Shown: positions 33,676-43,387 of the stretch, in pieces
How the letters are laid out: the number at the start of each line of letters is the position of its first letter
How positions within the stretch are numbered: the first letter of the stretch is position 1
DNA from: Galeruca laticollis
Taxonomy: Eukaryota; Arthropoda; Insecta; Coleoptera; Chrysomelidae
Length of the DNA stretch: 64,000 nucleotides
Assembly: GCA_963921935.1 (NCBI GenBank)
Contig: OY998176.1
Coordinates: forward strand, 169,752,445 to 169,816,444
Reading direction: 5' to 3'
Made by a program: the position numbers and the translations under genes
Notes under the pieces: generated by a model
The model's database searches: none
The model's input: only the letters and a program-made list of their open reading frames with translations
Told to the model about the DNA's origin: nothing

Positions 33676-33687
33676 CTGACTGCGCCA
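33676..33687 (-). other. Primer-binding site, tRNA-Ser
   Basis: On the minus strand TGGCGCAGTCAG follows the 5' LTR without a gap. It fits the 3' end of insect tRNA-Ser, the primer known for several errantiviruses such as 17.6 and 297. Confidence 0.8.
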
Positions 33688-33944
33688 CTTTATGTTTTCA
33701 AGTTAAAACTTTACATTTTTGAAAATTATTTAATTACAATAATCACACATTATTAATATTTATTGAAGTTAACAATATGAAGTCTATAATCATTCTAAAT
33801 ATAAAATATGTATAATGAAGCTATGCGGTGTCCAGTAGTGCAATTCAGCATTATGACGTAGTCGATCGTCCGATGATGGTTCGATGTAACAATGCCATAT
33901 AAGGTCACGAATTCAGCTGACGGGACATCTATCGTTTCATAACT
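33688..33944 (-). repeat. 5' LTR, 257 bp
   Basis: Same length and ends as 26706-26962. The promoter of the element should lie here, but I cannot define it from sequence alone. Confidence 0.93.
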
Positions 33945-33948
33945 TACA

Positions 33949-34447
33949 TGCCCTAAGTAAGCGATTTAGTTTCGAAGAAAAGCTGATTTATTGAGTTGGA
34001 TTTTTAAATTTGAATGTCGTAAGCGGTTGAAAACTGTTTAAAGTATTTCTACGTGTTCATGAAAGAATGTAGAGTAAATGACAATATCGTCTAAGTATAC
34101 AAAGCATATTTCGTTGTTTAAACCTCTTAACATGTTATCCATAACTCTTTGGAATGTAGAAGGGGATGAACGTAGTCCCATTGGCATATGCTTAAATCCT
34201 CAATGTCTGTTTTGAGTTGAAAATTCTGTTCTCGAGATGTCGTTTCCATCCATTTGGATTTGATAGAATCAACTAGCTAGGTCAAGAGTACAAAAATATT
34301 GACTTTTGCGTTCTTTTATCGAGAATTTCGGTAATGTTTGGTAAGGGGTATTTATCAGGTATGTTTTTTTGCGTTTAATTTGCGGTAGTTTATCACTAAA
34401 CGAAATTTCTTTTCATTTGATTTTTCTGTTTTTTTGGGTACAAACTA
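33949..34447 (-). pseudogene. pol: Old errantivirus-like reverse transcriptase relic, middle fragment
   Basis: Minus-strand blocks: L-D-L-A-S near 34285, M-P-M-G-L-R-S near 34180, F-Q-R-V-M-D-N-M-L near 34145, the catalytic V-Y-L-D-D-I-V near 34100, and Y-L-G-H-V at 33949-33965. It resembles the element at 10471-16875 more than the inserted element. Several stops and frame changes. It is bordered on the left by the TACA duplication of the young element and on the right by the TA target of the mariner complex. Confidence 0.75.
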
Positions 34448-34449
34448 TA

Positions 34450-34937
34450 CAGGGTGTCCCGGGAGTTCGTAGCAAAAACTTGAAAGGTGATAGAAAGACT
34501 ACAAATAATTATGATATTGATTATGAAAAAATTTCTTTACGCCCTTCGTTAACGAACTATAGGGCTCTAAAGTTTGGAATGAAAAACGGTTTTTTATTTA
34601 CAATTATTAAATGGCCGATTGCAAATTAGTAATATTTTAATCGTTAATAAACACCATAATTAAACACTTTTTGGCGTGATATACAAGTCTTAACATACTT
34701 GTGAACTCAGGTACCGACTAAGTTGAATGGTGGATGAGCGATTTTTTGGTAAGTAAAACTTTTTTCAGTTTAAATGCAACAATTGGCTTTTGTGAACATT
34801 TTTAGAGATATCAAGTCCTCTTGTGACATCTCGATAACATTAACGGTTAAGTGATACGGGCAATTTTATGTCGCATTGCACACCTATTGGCGCATTCACA
34901 TTTATTTTGAATGTACGATTACAGGAAGCACCCTGTA
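34450..34937 (+). repeat. Left inverted arm / MITE copy
   Basis: Starts TACAGGGTGTCCCGGG (with the TA) and ends GGAAGCACCCTGTA, so it has short terminal inverted repeats of its own. Internal blocks such as CTATAGGGCTCTAAAGTT and GATATCAAGTCC recur inverted in the right arm. The frame 34369-34629 across it is chance. Confidence 0.8.
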
Positions 34938-35113
34938 TTATTAGTAAATTATTAATAAATTGGTGCAGTCTACATTTATAAAAATAAACTTTCACATTGT
35001 TAATACTACTATTATTATTTACTAATTAAGATGTATAAAAATGTTTTCTGAAAACAAACACAATTAATTTAATAAAAGTAAAAATACGAGAATACGAACA
35101 ACAACCAAATATA

Positions 35114-36036
35114 CAGTGCTATTCAAAAGTCCCCTCCCCCCCTCGTATCTTTTGAACGGCTACACTTACATTAATAAAATCTGGAGGGTGAAAATAAAGT
35201 GTTGTAAACTTCTCTACGAAAGGTAACAGGTGACGTAATAGTAATAGATGATATCTCGTTTGGAAGGCATTGACATTGGCTACATAGCCATAATAATTTT
35301 GTTTGGGTTTAAATTAATTTTGACGGATGAATTAAATAAATACCCAAATTATTGAAATTATATTTTTAAATTTAATTATTCAAATATCAACAATGGATTC
35401 TTATAGCAAGTGATCGAAATGTGCTTCGTCCACTTCCTGACAGTAATACATCCTATTAGTAAACTCTTGTCGTACTCGTTCGAATGTGTCAGCTGAAATA
35501 GCATGGCATTCTTCAGTAATTCTTTCTTTCAAAACGCCAATGCTATCTGGTGCCGTAGTATAAACCTTGGATTTCAAGTACCTCCATAGAAAAAAATCTA
35601 ATGGTGTCAGATCTGGTGACCGAGGTGGCTATTCTATAGGACCTCGCCGGCCGATGTATTACTGTCAGGAAGTAGACGGAGCATATTTCGAACACTTGCT
35701 ATAAGAATCCATTGTTGATATTTGATTAATTATATTTGAGAAAATAATTTCAATAATTTTTGTATTTATTTAACTTATCCGTCAAAATTAATTTGAATTC
35801 AAACAAAATTAATATGGCTATGTAGCCAACGTCAATGCCTTTCAAACGAGATATCACTAGCCTGAAGGTCCTATTTAAAATTATTGGCCATAGTGGCACT
35901 GTGACGTCATCTGTTACTATTACGTCACCTGTTACCATTCGTAGAGAAGTTTACAACACTTTATTTTCACCCTCCGAATGTAAGTGTAGCCGTTCAATAG
36001 ATACGGGGGAGGGGAGAGGACTTTTGAATACCACTG
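35114..36036. mobile_element. Fold-back mariner element nested in the complex
   Basis: Ends CAGTGCTATTCAAAAGTCCC (35114) and, inverted, CAGTGGTATTCAAAAGTCCT (36036), each next to TA. The arms 35114-35452 and 35653-36036 are inverted copies; the left arm lacks about 60 bp found in the right (near 35880-35940). A 200-bp centre codes for part of a transposase C-terminus on the minus strand. The arms include the last codons of that transposase, so the element looks like a head-to-head dimer of one mariner end. Confidence 0.8.
35401..35658 (-). pseudogene. C-terminal fragment of a mariner/DDE_3 transposase
   Basis: Minus-strand reading Y-I-G-R-R-G-P-I-E, TAG, then R-S-P-D-L-T-P-L-D-F-F-L-W (third catalytic Asp), S-K-V-Y, and the normal C-terminus F-D-H-L-L with TAA at 35401-35403. 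Only about 85 residues remain. The upstream 250 residues are replaced by the inverted arm, so the fragment is fossil sequence within a non-autonomous element. Confidence 0.8.
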
Positions 36037-36154
36037 TATACATTATTCTATGTAGGCGGCTGCCATCGCACTTTAAAATCATTTCTAAATGCTTGTCATC
36101 TGTGTACACTTGTCAGGGTAAGGAATTGTAACATCATTTACTTCAAATTCAAAA

Positions 36155-37218
36155 ATGGAAGAATTTACCTTTAATGAGTGTGCGGACGGAAATTCTAGCC
36201 TAGCTAGAAGACTTTATTCGGAACGATATCCAAATCGAAGGTTACCTAACAGGAAAACGTTTGAATGCATAGATCGGAGTTTAAAAGAAACAGGTACGTT
36301 CAGCTCAATGCAGTAATTTCTTAAACCGTTTTTACAATGGATAATTACGTTGTAGGATCATTTTAACAGAAGAAAGGTGGCGAAGGGAGTATAATAAATG
36401 TACGTACTCCAATAATTGAACAAAATATACTAGATGCTGTTGATGATGAACCTACAACCAGTTTAAGGAAACTCTGAGCACAATTTAATATTTCAAAATC
36501 AAGCGTACATAGAAAACTTCAGGAGAAACTATTGCATCCATTTCATGTACAAAACGTTCATGCTATGTCACCAGATGACTATCCTCCTAGGCTTAATTTT
36601 GCTAACTGGTTTTTGGGTAAACAACGACATTTCATTGAAAATGTACTATTTACAGATGTAGCAGGTTTAACCAGGGATGGTATAATCAATTCCCATAATT
36701 TTCATCTGTGGGATGATGAAAATCCTCACGGGATAATTGAGACTAAATACCTACAAAAGATTATGGTCAACGTATGGGCAGGTATCATAGGCAACCGCTT
36801 AATTGGTCCGTATATTCCTGTGGATCGTTTAAACGGACAGTCTTATTTACAATTTTTGCAGGATATTTTGCCAATTTCATTAGAGGATGAACGTTTACAA
36901 AAGCGTCAATGTATGTGTATTATCCACAATGGAGCACCTCCTCACTTCAGTCGTGAGGTACATGCCCATCTGAACAATATTTTTCCAGATATGTGGATTG
37001 GAAGGGGTGGACCATTTCTATGGCCAGCACGTTCGCCAGATATCAACCCATGCGATTTAGACTTTTGAGGTTACCATAAAAGCTTAGTTTACAGTACACC
37101 TGTGAATACAAGAAATTAATTAATTGATAGGATACGTTTTCACTGCGAAAACATACGAAATGATCCTGGAATGTACAAAGATCAAATCTTAGAAGATTGC
37201 GGAAATGTGTGGATGTAA
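36155..37218 (+). pseudogene. DD41D mariner-type transposase with a 62-bp intron, four nonsense codons
   Basis: Exon 1 starts at ATG 36155 (L-A-R-R-L-Y-S-E-R-Y-P near residue 16) and ends at 36293. A GT-AG intron at 36294-36355 keeps the family reading (E-T-G-S-F). Exon 2 contains the helix-turn-helix (P-T-T-S-L-R-K-L, N-I-S-K-S-S-V-H), V-L-F-T-D-V-A-G with the first Asp near 36655, I-I-H-N-G-A-P-P-H-F where the second catalytic Asp is Asn (near 36930), and S-P-D-I-N-P-C-D with the third Asp. Stops lie at 36364, 36475, 37066 and 37117. All pieces stay in one frame, so decay was by point mutation only. The second-to-third catalytic spacing is 41. Confidence 0.85.
36294..36355 (+). other. Intron in the mariner-type transposase relic
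   Basis: Begins GTACGT and ends TTGTAG after a pyrimidine-containing tract. It has an in-frame stop, and its removal joins E-T-G to S-F in agreement with the transposase family. Confidence 0.7.
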
Positions 37219-37409
37219 GAGGAGCCCATATTAAACATTTGTTGTAATTTTTTTGAACCCTTTTGACTTTTTTAATGTCGTTAATTACTTGGTTACTCTT
37301 TTTTTAAATCTGTTAATGTAATGTAGTTGTTCATTATTCAGGGTTAAGTTGCTATTTTTACTTTTATTAAAGTAATGTTAGTTTTCAATAAAGTTTTTTA
37401 TGGTTAAAC

Positions 37410-37889
37410 AATAATACAGGATGCTTCCTGTAATCGTACATTCAAAATAAATGTGAATGCGCCAACAGGTGTGCAGTGCGATATAAAATTGCCCGTATCT
37501 CTTAAACCGGTAATGGGGGACTTGATATCTCTAAAAATGTTCACAAAAGCCAATTGTCGCATTGATAACTGAAAAAAGTTTTAGTTACCAAAAAAATTAC
37601 GCTTCCACCATTTAACTTAGTCGGTACCTGAGTTAACAAGGATGTTGTAGACTTGTATATCATGACAAAAAGTGTGCAATTGTGATGTTTATTAACGGTT
37701 AAAATACTACTAATATCCCATCGGCCATTTAATAATTGTAAATGAGAAACCATTTTTCATTCCCAACTTTAGAGCCCTATAGTTCGTGAACGAAGGGCGT
37801 AAAGAAAATTTTTTATTTGAAATACCGTCATTATTTTTAGTCTTTCTATCACCTCTCAAGTATTTGGTACGAACTCCTGGGACACTCTG
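37410..37889 (-). repeat. Right inverted arm / MITE copy
   Basis: Inverted, diverged copy of 34450-34937. Starts TACAGGATGCTTCCTG and ends GACACTCTGTA. Frames at 37541-37952 on the minus strand are chance. Confidence 0.8.
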
Positions 37890-37891
37890 TA

Positions 37892-38260
37892 TAGTAGATG
37901 AGTAACGAGAATTGGAAGGTTGGATAATACTTTGGCCAAGAACTTTTTTCATTTGTGTTTTACTTCTTCTTTATAAATTTCGGGGTAACTGTATGTCTTT
38001 GTAGGTATATATAGGAGTATCGTCTGTTAAATTTATTATTTGATTGGAGAGCAGCAATTTTTCCAAATTAAAAAAGTCACAATATTCATAACATAATTTA
38101 TTAATAACTTCTTTCTCTTCTGGATTAAAATGATTCGGATAAAAATATTTAAAGTATGAGGACTACCCTCGTATTGTGGAATAGTATAAATATATAATTT
38201 TAATAATTGATAGTTGGGATTAGCAATTGTTTCGATTTCTGTTATATTACTTTTCCTCCC
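37892..38260 (-). pseudogene. pol: Old errantivirus-like pol relic, right fragment
   Basis: Minus-strand reading gives N-P-E-E-K-E-V-I near 38135, S-N-Q-I-I-N-L near 38050, T-P-I-Y-T near 38010, and I-I-Q-P-S-N-S-R-Y-S-S near 37920, the region before the reverse-transcriptase palm. It continues into 34447 when the mariner complex is removed. Upstream of 38260 the similarity fades. Confidence 0.65.
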
Positions 38261-38646
38261 AAAGTTATATTAAATTAACTGCTTAGTCTTCTACAACTGG
38301 ATCATTCATGAACTATGCCAAATTATATTATTTATATATGTTAGGGAAACATAGCTCTTACGTTTCTTATAAAAGTCTGGATAAAGTTGTAAATAATGTA
38401 TATTTATCAAATAAGCCCTAGATTCGTCTTTCCGTTTTTGGATAATTTATATTCGCAGAATATCTAGTATTATTCTACAGTTAAGTTATTAGGAACTATA
38501 AGTTCGAAATAAACTTGTTCGGGTTGTGAATGACAACCGACTGAAGCCGATTAACTACGAATTGATTTTCCCCCTTTTTCATTAATTGTTTCTTGTGTTG
38601 GGGATTCTATCCTAGTTTGAATAAAAACAATCACATTTATTTGGAA
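38261..38646. other. Intervening sequence without gene
   Basis: No motif or repeat end recognised; it may hold further decayed LTR-element sequence. Confidence 0.45.
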
Positions 38647-38931
38647 ATGGATATTTTCACTGATTTAGTGGAACTCAAAGAGCAAGAGAAACAAGAAATA
38701 GTAGATGTTGTAATTCCAGAACGTCGCCCATATATCGTAAGAGAACGTATTTACCATATTGAAAGAAGGGATGAGGAAGAATCCTTACGCCGTTTTCGAA
38801 ACATTCACATACTTTTTTCAAATATTTGCATCAAATATATGAAATACTCATGTCAGTGCTGTCAAGCAAGTGACAGCTATTCTCAAATCTATTTTGCAAC
38901 TTACAACTCGACCCCAAAACATAAAAATTAA
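38647..38931 (+). pseudogene. Possible N-terminal exon of a PIF/Harbinger transposase
   Basis: From ATG 38647 the frame reads I-P-E-R-R-P-Y-I-V-R-E-R and then E-S-L-R-R-F-R, resembling the start of insect HARBI1-like proteins, where a basic R-P segment is followed by an acidic stretch and F-L-R-R-F-R. After about residue 55 the frame continues into unrelated sequence to TAA at 38929-38931. The nuclease domain is absent. The match is short, so this is tentative. A MADF protein, the usual partner type of such elements, is found as a relic at 57018. Confidence 0.35.
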
Positions 38932-39059
38932 TTACCTGTTTCTTTCATATACACATCGTGCATCAAACTATCTTTCACTACACATATTATGAAGTCATTT
39001 ATTGTAATTCCATTGCAGCCAACGTTAAAATAGTTATTTTAGTTGCGTTATTCAATGCT

Positions 39060-39246
39060 GTGTAGTGTAAGTCTGTAGTCTGATTTGTTTGTATGTCTAT
39101 GGCGCCTACGTCATCTGTCAATCTCGCAAGTCAGAGACAGGTGTCGCAAGGTCGATTGCCGTGTTTTATAAAGTCTTCTCTGTTTTATGTTTAGTCTTGC
39201 GTATTCAAATGTTGGTTTGTTATTTCTGTCAGCAAAAACATAACAG
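39060..39246 (+). repeat. Probable 5' LTR of a gypsy-type element
   Basis: Inferred from the sequence after it: ATTTGGCGACAAG, the leader and primer-binding sequence commonly found just after the LTR of insect gypsy elements. The stretch starts TGTAGTG and ends ACATAACA. No second LTR was found, so the limits are uncertain. Confidence 0.45.
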
Positions 39247-39381
39247 TTAATTTGGCGACAAGTATTTATCGGGTCCCACGGTTGTGTAGCCAAAATGTCG
39301 AAAAAGTCGGTCATGAAAACAAGTTTGTAAAACAAGTGTTATTGGTATTTATTCTTTTTGCCCGGAAAATAGTTGAGCAAA

Positions 39382-40425
39382 ATGGCTTCAATTGGATCAA
39401 TTGAACAATCCGATATTGATTCATATCTGGAGCATCTTGAACAGTTATATATAGATTCAATCATATCTGGATTAAAAAATACATAATGCTATTTAGATGA
39501 CATTTTAATATTTGGTAGTACTCTTCAAGATTGTTTTGATAGTGTTAACAAGGTTTTGCAGAGATTGAGGTAATTTATTGTAAAAATAAATGAGAATAAT
39601 TGTAAGTTTTTTCAAACCAAGGTAGGATTTTCAGGTTATGAAATAGATGTTAATGGTGTTCATCCTACTTAAGAGAAAATACAAGGTATCAAGTCTGCGC
39701 CTTCACCAAAAAGTCTAACCGAACTTAAGTCTTATCTTGGTCTTCTCAATTATTATAATAAGTTTATTACTAACCTTTCAAGTAAATTTAAATTATCATA
39801 TGATTTGTGAAGAAATGGTGTTTATTTTTCTGAAGGCTGGAGTACAGAGTGTGAAGAGGTTTTCCAACTTAGTAAGAACTTGTTAAGATCTGATAGTGTC
39901 CTCACTCATTATAATCCTAAGCTACCGATTTTTGGCATTATGGCATTGGGGCTGTTCTCAGTCACCATGTGAATGGTGGAGACAAACCTATAGTATTTTC
40001 ATCTGCAACTTTGTCTAATTTAGAGAAAAAATATAGTTATTTGGAAAGAGAGGCAGTAGCTATAATTTTTGCTTTAGAAAAATTTAATAAGTATCTATAT
40101 GGTCGAAAGTTTGTTTTGATAACAGACCATTAACATTCAAGTTTCATATTTGGAAAAATAAGGGACCTTATCTGGTTATGACTATGATATACAATATAAG
40201 AAAGGGGCTTTCATTAATAATGCTGATGGTTTGTCTAGATTACCTTGTAAAAATCATACAGAGGAGCACTTTAAAATATATAACAAAATCAATTTCCCAG
40301 CTGAATTATTTACAAAAATATTAAATCCACAACACGAAACCCATAGTGTACAAGCTGTACGTTTATTAGACTTCAAAATATTTTCACACATTCAGTCAAA
40401 TTGGCGAGCTCATTTATCACATTAG
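39382..40425 (+). pseudogene. Deleted gypsy-type element: gag start fused to reverse transcriptase and RNase H
   Basis: ATG 39382 opens M-A-S-I-G-S-I-E and E-H-L-E-Q-L-Y, like the Gag start of the K02A2.6-like gypsy group. After about 25 residues the frame jumps into C-Y-L-D-D-I-L-I-F, the catalytic motif of reverse transcriptase (39487-39513), so the rest of gag, the protease and half of the reverse transcriptase are deleted. Then L-G-L-L-N-Y-Y near 39740, W-S-T-E-C-E near 39840, and RNase H blocks up to N-A-D-G-L-S-R-L-P at 40219-40245, ending at TAG 40423. Many stops lie between 39590 and 40190. Confidence 0.75.
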
Positions 40426-41184
40426 TGGTATTTTTATTTTACATTTATAAACAGGATGAAATGTTATGAACAGAAAATTGAAGTTTTCCACAATAAGTAT
40501 ATGGTTATAATGAAAGCTGGTACGTGCGATTCTTTAGTCGTCCAATGTACGATGACTGACGTGAAAATAAACTTACTAAATTGAAAGTGTGCGATTACAT
40601 TAACTGCATTCTAGTTGGATGTTATCGTACGATATCGGCCAACTAGACGAGAACAACAAACGCGTTTGTTGAGTATGTTTTTCTCGGCGACATCGTGCGA
40701 TGTAAACAGTATCACATTTAATTTTTGTCTAGGATGAATACGTTTCCGAAAATTGGAATATATGTTTCGAGTCTCGTTGTTGGATTGTATTTAGTATATG
40801 ATTAACGCCTTGAAAGTGTTACGTACTCCTCTTTCCGGCCTCTCCATAAATTCATGTCATTAACTCAATATTTATGGTTTTTACTTAACAAGAAAAATTT
40901 CAAACAACTATTTTCAAGGAAATATAACTCCCCTGCTTCGACGAAGATATAGCACGACCAGAAAACCGCACGTAGCCCATTCAACGTAGCCATACACTAA
41001 GGGGTGGAATACAGGTTGGCAAATTAATTTTGACAGTCGGAAGTTTCGCCACTTCCGATGCGCCGTAGCAAAGACGTATGCGGATTGCAAGAGCTCACTT
41101 CGCTGTCAGAATTCGTGAGCTTTGTTTCGACAGTACAGTTCAGAGAAAAGTGTGATTACCGGGGTTGTGCAATACTAACTCGTT
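40426..41184. other. Intervening sequence, possible 5' region of the next element
   Basis: No gene. CAGGTTGGCAAATTAATTTT near 41013 could be a transposon end, but no inverted partner was found downstream of 42830. Confidence 0.4.
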
Positions 41185-42823
41185 ATGGCGACTCCAAAAA
41201 GTAAAGTTGTTCTTGAAAACTTAAGTGAGAAGTGTCGTGAAGTAATTATGAACGTTTCAAATTTCATGACCAAAGAGGCAAACAATGGCAAGTCCACAAT
41301 TCCCATAACAAAAGTGAGTTTTAATTATGTCATTAAAATTTCTAAACAAAAGTAAATATAAACCAAATTTACACTCAATAGTAAATTTTTTTAATCGATT
41401 TTCGCACATAAAATATTTATTTGTTAAACGATTTAAAAAAGGTGAGGGTGAGAGTATAGTATGCACTCATGTGTCAATTTTATGCACCATTATGGCATCT
41501 TGACAAACAAATCGACGCCATTTTTGGTCCATTTATAGCAACATAAACGAGACATTTTTTTAGTTTTTGCATGCCAGCGGTTCATGAGTCAATTTTTCCA
41601 TTCGTGAAAAAAAGCACCACTTTATGCACTTGTTGCATAAATAACTATTCTGTTTCTGTCTACAGGAGTATATAAAAGGGCACATGTTAATTTGGTGTAT
41701 GTTACCTATTTAAATGTAATAGGTTTTTCAGTTTATAATTATAATTATTATACTCTTTTCATAACTATCTCTATTACGTTTCGGTTTTATTATTTGTTTT
41801 GAACCATCTTCCGATTTCAGTTACAATTGCGGTTTGGTCGTATGAAAATATGTTTGAACTGAAATCCAAAGATCGTTTAAAACAACTAATAAACTGGAAC
41901 GTAAAATATTATTTTTGAATTTAACACTTCTTTTAAGTAGCCGAATACCATGCCAAAAATTTTTATTTCAAAGAACGGTCACTGAAAACAAATTTAACTA
42001 CTTTCTCATTGTATTTGTCTAAAAATACACATGAGTAAAACTTTTAATACAACATTTATATAGACTTATTTTATCGTCAGGTCATTGAACGAGTTTCTGC
42101 TGTTACGAAAGTTAGCCAAAGAACGCTTTCCCGTATTAAAAAAGAAGCTCTGACAGGAAGTAATGCTGACACTGATGTGCCTACTAAAAAACAAAGAACG
42201 TCCAGTATCCGTATGGATCAATTCGACAAAACTGTGCTTAAAAGGTACATAATAAATTATCATATATCCGAGAAAAAAGTACCCACGTTAAGAAATGTAC
42301 ACCAAACCTTTGCAGATAGTTATGGCTTGGCAGAAGTCGCGAATCTCTGCGGAAACAAATACATTATTTGTGTTTTCGTTGGACCAACATGAAAAACAAT
42401 AGAAGTTTGTTAATAGATCGTCAGGAAATCAAACATTCACGCCTACTATATTTAAGAAACATAAAAAAGTGCAACGAACAGAACAAACCCGACATTTATA
42501 TGGATGAAACATACATTCATCCATGTCACACACACCTTTAAGGATGGAGCGACAAGAGTAACGAAGGATTAAGAATACCCGGTTCAAAAGGAAATTGGCT
42601 CATAATTGTGCATGCAGGAAGTGAAAATGGTTTTGTACCTAATGCTGGTATTATGTGGAACTCCCAGTCAAAAACAGGAGGTTATCATAATGAAATGGCG
42701 TACGGAAATTGTCAAGTTGTATGGCTTTCTCGCGCTTCGTCAACTGCCAAAATTAATTTGCCAATCTGTACCATCGTGCCTATGTATCCGCATTTGATAA
42801 TAATTGTTGTTGCAAAATATTAG
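41185..42823 (+). pseudogene. Two-exon DDE_3-type transposase relic
   Basis: Exon 1 (41185-41313) runs from ATG through 43 codons to a GTGAGT donor. A 767-bp intron (41314-42080) ends CGTCAG. Exon 2 continues in phase 0 with S-Q-R-T-L-S-R-I-K-K-E-A near 42115 (helix-turn-helix) and K-V-P-T-L-R-N-V near 42270. A frame change near 42330 leads into L-L-Y-L-R-N-I-K, I-Y-M-D-E-T-Y-I-H (first catalytic block) near 42500, a TAA near 42538, G-W-S-D-K-S-N-E-G-L, I-I-V-H-A-G-S-E-N-G-F near 42602, and Y-H-N-E-M-A. Beyond 42700 the second and third catalytic blocks are lost. This is the same broad family as 8188-9158. The exon structure is typical of this family in insects. Confidence 0.75.
41595..41650 (+). 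repeat. Single arm of the palindromic repeat at 12243-12351
   Basis: Shares CCACTTTATGCACTTGTTGC and flanking bases with the right arm of the copy at 12243, inside the intron of the DDE_3 relic. The left arm is not present. Confidence 0.65.
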
Positions 42824-43383
42824 ACTTCTTCTGAAGATTGTTGATTTTTTAGCTCGTAGTTAACGATTCAATGGTCAAATTTGGGTTCTTGCACCGCCGA
42901 AAACAAAGGAGAAAAACAAAAATAAAATCTCAACAATTTTGTGGTTTGTGGCAGTCAATGTGACTGACAATAAAAAACGAATAAAGACTCAAATTCATTA
43001 ATTCACAAATTTCTATTTTATAAAGTTCAGCTACTAGTTTCGTCTTCAAATGGTCATATAAAGGCTACAAAAATATTTTGGAATTAGGAAAGAAACAATT
43101 TCACATGTTTTAGGAACATTACCTGAACATACTAGTTAGGAAAAAAACGTCTCATTTGGAGCGCTATTGGAAAAGATAAGCATGGCAAATTGGTTGATAA
43201 TGAGGTTGTGACATAGAGAAAAGGTTTAAATTGGTAATTATTGGAAAGTAAATTTGAAGTGAAATAGTATCTGTAATGGTTGGTGTCTGGAAGTTCATAT
43301 TAATAGATAAAAATAAGAATAAAATACACTGAATGATAAAAGAAATAAATAGGAAAAATCAACAAAATACAACCAACAAAATC
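42824..43383. other. Intervening sequence without gene
   Basis: No motif or repeat ends recognised. Confidence 0.5.
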
Positions 43384-43387
43384 CTAA

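Larger units (their letters stand above)
26706..33944 (-). mobile_element. Errantivirus-like (gypsy-type) LTR retrotransposon with Env
   Basis: A structurally complete 7,239-bp element: twin 257-bp LTRs, a 4-bp target duplication TACA (26702-26705 and 33945-33948), a tRNA-Ser primer-binding site touching the 5' LTR, a purine-rich tract touching the 3' LTR, and gag-pol-env on the minus strand. LTRs starting AGTTA on the coding strand and TACA-type targets are known features of gypsy and its relatives. By eye the LTRs differ at six positions, so the insertion is fairly young. It is nonetheless non-autonomous: pol has four nonsense codons and a frameshift, env one frameshift; gag is open. It lies inside an older relative. 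Confidence 0.92.
34450..37889. mobile_element. Mariner-type complex with ~480-490-bp inverted arms and TA duplication
   Basis: The ends read CAGGGTGTCCCGGGAGTTCG at 34450 and, inverted, CAGAGTGTCCCAGGAGTTCG at 37889, each next to TA. The arms 34450-34937 and 37410-37889 are diverged inverted copies. Between them lie a fold-back element (35114-36036) and a dead DD41D transposase (36155-37218, +). Removing the whole unit restores the pol relic on either side. Each arm itself begins and ends with TACAGGGTG-like sequence, so the arms could be two MITEs in opposite orientation rather than long terminal repeats of one element. Confidence 0.8.

Noticed and set aside
26706..33944. The LTR element as an active, infectious errantivirus
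   Set aside because: Pol carries at least four nonsense codons and a frameshift, and Env is split; the copy cannot replicate by itself.
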